This document shows, piece by piece, positions 5,820 to 6,842 of a DNA stretch of 6,842 nt. The stretch covers positions 1 to 6,842 of the forward strand of contig VEQB01000121.1 in NCBI GenBank assembly GCA_018883485.1, written 5' to 3'. Made by a program: the position numbers and the translations under genes. This DNA is from Bacteroidota bacterium (lineage in GTDB: Bacteria > Bacteroidota > Bacteroidia > UKL13-3). Position 1 is the stretch's first letter, and every line of letters begins with the position of its first letter. The notes below the pieces were generated by a model. That model saw only the letters and a list, made by a program, of their open reading frames with translations. It made no database searches and was not told the DNA's origin.

Positions 5820-6095
5820 ATGCATTTGACTACCGAGAAGAAACAAGAAATCTTCGAATCGCACGGTAGAGCCAAGTCGAAAACCGACACTGGTTCTGCT
5901 GAGAGTCAGATCGCTCTGTTTACAGAGAGGATCAACCACATTACGGAACATTTAAAAGCTAACAAGCAAGACCATTCTGCTGAATTAAGTCTTGTAAAAT
6001 TAGTTGGAAAAAGACGTTCATTATTGAATTACCTAGAGCGTAAAGACGTTTTTCGTTACAGGGATATCATTAAAGAATTAGGTTTACGTAAATAA
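5820..6095 (+). CDS. rpsO: 30S ribosomal protein S15 (uS15)
   Basis: A 91-residue protein, the usual length for S15. It binds the central domain of 16S rRNA early in 30S assembly. Family signatures are clear: DTGSAESQIALFTERINH (23-40), then ITEHLKANKQDHSAELSL (41-58), and the RNA-binding helix LVGKRRSLLNYL (61-72), ending IIKELGLRK. The ATG at 5820 gives the expected N-terminus (MHLTTEKKQEIF), with an A-rich region and no Shine-Dalgarno sequence in front, as is usual in this phylum. It precedes pnp as in many bacteria, 112 bp away. Confidence 0.98.
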   Translation: MHLTTEKKQEIFESHGRAKSKTDTGSAESQIALFTERINHITEHLKANKQDHSAELSLVKLVGKRRSLLNYLERKDVFRYRDIIKELGLRK

Positions 6096-6140
6096 TCTTC
6101 AAGCTCGCCTTGGCGAATTTGAATGCAAAATTTTATTAAA

Positions 6141-6177
6141 AAAGGGGCAGGCCAAACGGTGCTGCCCTTTTATTTTT
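6141..6177 (+). terminator. Terminator-like hairpin between rpsO and pnp
   Basis: The stem GGGCAG (6145-6150) / CTGCCC (6162-6167) is extended by AAAG against TTTT, with an inner GCC/GGT pairing, and followed by TTTTATTTTT. It lies 45 nt after the rpsO stop and about 30 nt before pnp. It probably ends most rpsO transcripts or acts as an attenuator or processing site, with partial read-through into pnp or a separate pnp promoter nearby. Confidence 0.7.
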
Positions 6178-6207
6178 ATATTTCGAGAAAAAACAGAGAC
6201 AAACAAT

Positions 6208-6842
6208 ATGTCACAAGCAACAATTAAAAGATTTGAAACAGGTGGAAAAGAGATTTCCATCGAAACCGGGCGTTTGGCTCGTCAGGCCGATGGGGCCGTA
6301 GTAGTAAAACAAGGTGATACCATGATTTTGGCCACCGTAGTTTGTGCCAAAGAGGCAAAAGAGGATGTAGATTTTATGCCTCTTACCGTTGATTACCAAG
6401 AAAAATTTGCAGCTGTTGGGCGTATCCCAGGAAGCTTTCACAAGCGCGAAGCAAAATTAAGTGATTATGAAGTATTGATTAGCCGTATAGTAGACCGTGC
6501 TTTGCGTCCGCTTTTCCCAGAAAATTACCATGCAGATACCCAAGTGGCTTTAACGCTTATCTCTTCTGATAAGAATATTTTACCAGATGCATTGGTAGGT
6601 TTAGCAGCTTCTGCAGCTATTTGCATTACAGATATTCCATTTGCAGGTCCAATATCTGAAGTGAGGGTAGCTCGTGTAGATGGTAAATTTATCATTAACC
6701 CTTATAAGGACCAGTTGGAGAAAAGTGATATCGATTTAATTGTTTCGGGTACTGCCAATGAATTGAATATGGTGGAAGGAGAAATGACCAATGCTTCAGA
6801 GGCCGATATGGTTGAAGCCTTAAAATTGGCTCATGACTATAT
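6208..6842 (+). CDS. pnp: Polynucleotide phosphorylase, N-terminal part (cut by window end)
   Basis: The first 211 codons of PNPase, the phosphorolytic 3'-5' exoribonuclease that degrades mRNA to nucleoside diphosphates and can add 3' tails, working as a ring-shaped trimer in the cytoplasm. The segment covers the first RNase PH-like domain: LARQADGAVVV (23-33), GDTMILATVV (36-45), DFMPLTVDYQEKFAAVGRIP (55-74) followed by GSFHKRE, then SRIVDRALRPLFPE (92-105), which are diagnostic, and ANELNMVEGEM near 183-193. The full protein is normally about 700 residues, with a helical linker, a second PH domain, and KH and S1 domains lying beyond this window. The ATG at 6208 gives a standard N-terminus (MSQATIKRFETGGKEI) with an A-rich leader and no Shine-Dalgarno sequence. 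It follows rpsO, the conserved arrangement. Confidence 0.97.
   Translation, partial: MSQATIKRFETGGKEISIETGRLARQADGAVVVKQGDTMILATVVCAKEAKEDVDFMPLTVDYQEKFAAVGRIPGSFHKREAKLSDYEVLISRIVDRALRPLFPENYHADTQVALTLISSDKNILPDALVGLAASAAICITDIPFAGPISEVRVARVDGKFIINPYKDQLEKSDIDLIVSGTANELNMVEGEMTNASEADMVEALKLAHDY

Noticed and set aside
6211..6441. Minus-strand open frame of 76 codons
   Set aside because: It is antisense to the highly conserved start of pnp.

Overview
The window looks like chromosomal DNA of a member of the Bacteroidota. The evidence is: AT-rich intergenic DNA; start codons without clear Shine-Dalgarno sequences; several copies of the TAnnTTTG -7 promoter element typical of this phylum, two of them paired with a TTTG -33 box at 18-20 bp; a tRNA gene with no encoded CCA; and proteins (HiPIP lipoprotein, S15, PNPase, RHS core) whose sequence style fits that group. 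The genus cannot be told from the sequence.

Left part (1-1541): a small exported high-potential iron-sulfur lipoprotein gene (+) faces the glycolytic gene gap (-). They are convergent and share a symmetrical A-stem-loop-T terminator that can work in both directions.

Middle part (about 1560-4250): an accessory patch. It opens with an orphan C-terminal end of an RHS protein. The last piece of the RHS core (YDTHLGQF to DPSGY) is kept, the thousand-plus residues that normally precede it are absent, and the reading frame is closed just upstream by a stop. This tip carries a variable, glycine-rich, hydrophobic C-terminal domain. It is followed with a 1-nt overlap by a three-helix membrane protein and then by a second membrane protein gene of the same topology, broken by a single-base frameshift in a run of T. 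This is the layout of a polymorphic toxin tip with membrane immunity genes, though the function is inferred. Behind it lie short coding fossils and an orphan antitoxin-like gene (-) whose partner toxin is missing except for an ATGA-overlapping start followed by six codons. About 390 bp with no convincing gene follow.

Right part (4247-6842): a tRNA-Glu(UUC) gene with its own promoter and terminator; an alpha/beta-hydrolase-fold gene with no usable ATG start and a non-canonical nucleophile elbow; then the conserved housekeeping pair rpsO (ribosomal protein S15) and pnp (polynucleotide phosphorylase, cut by the window edge), separated by a terminator-like hairpin.

The housekeeping flanks are ordinary. 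The most interesting material is the decaying or exchangeable RHS-tip/immunity cassette between gap and tRNA-Glu.
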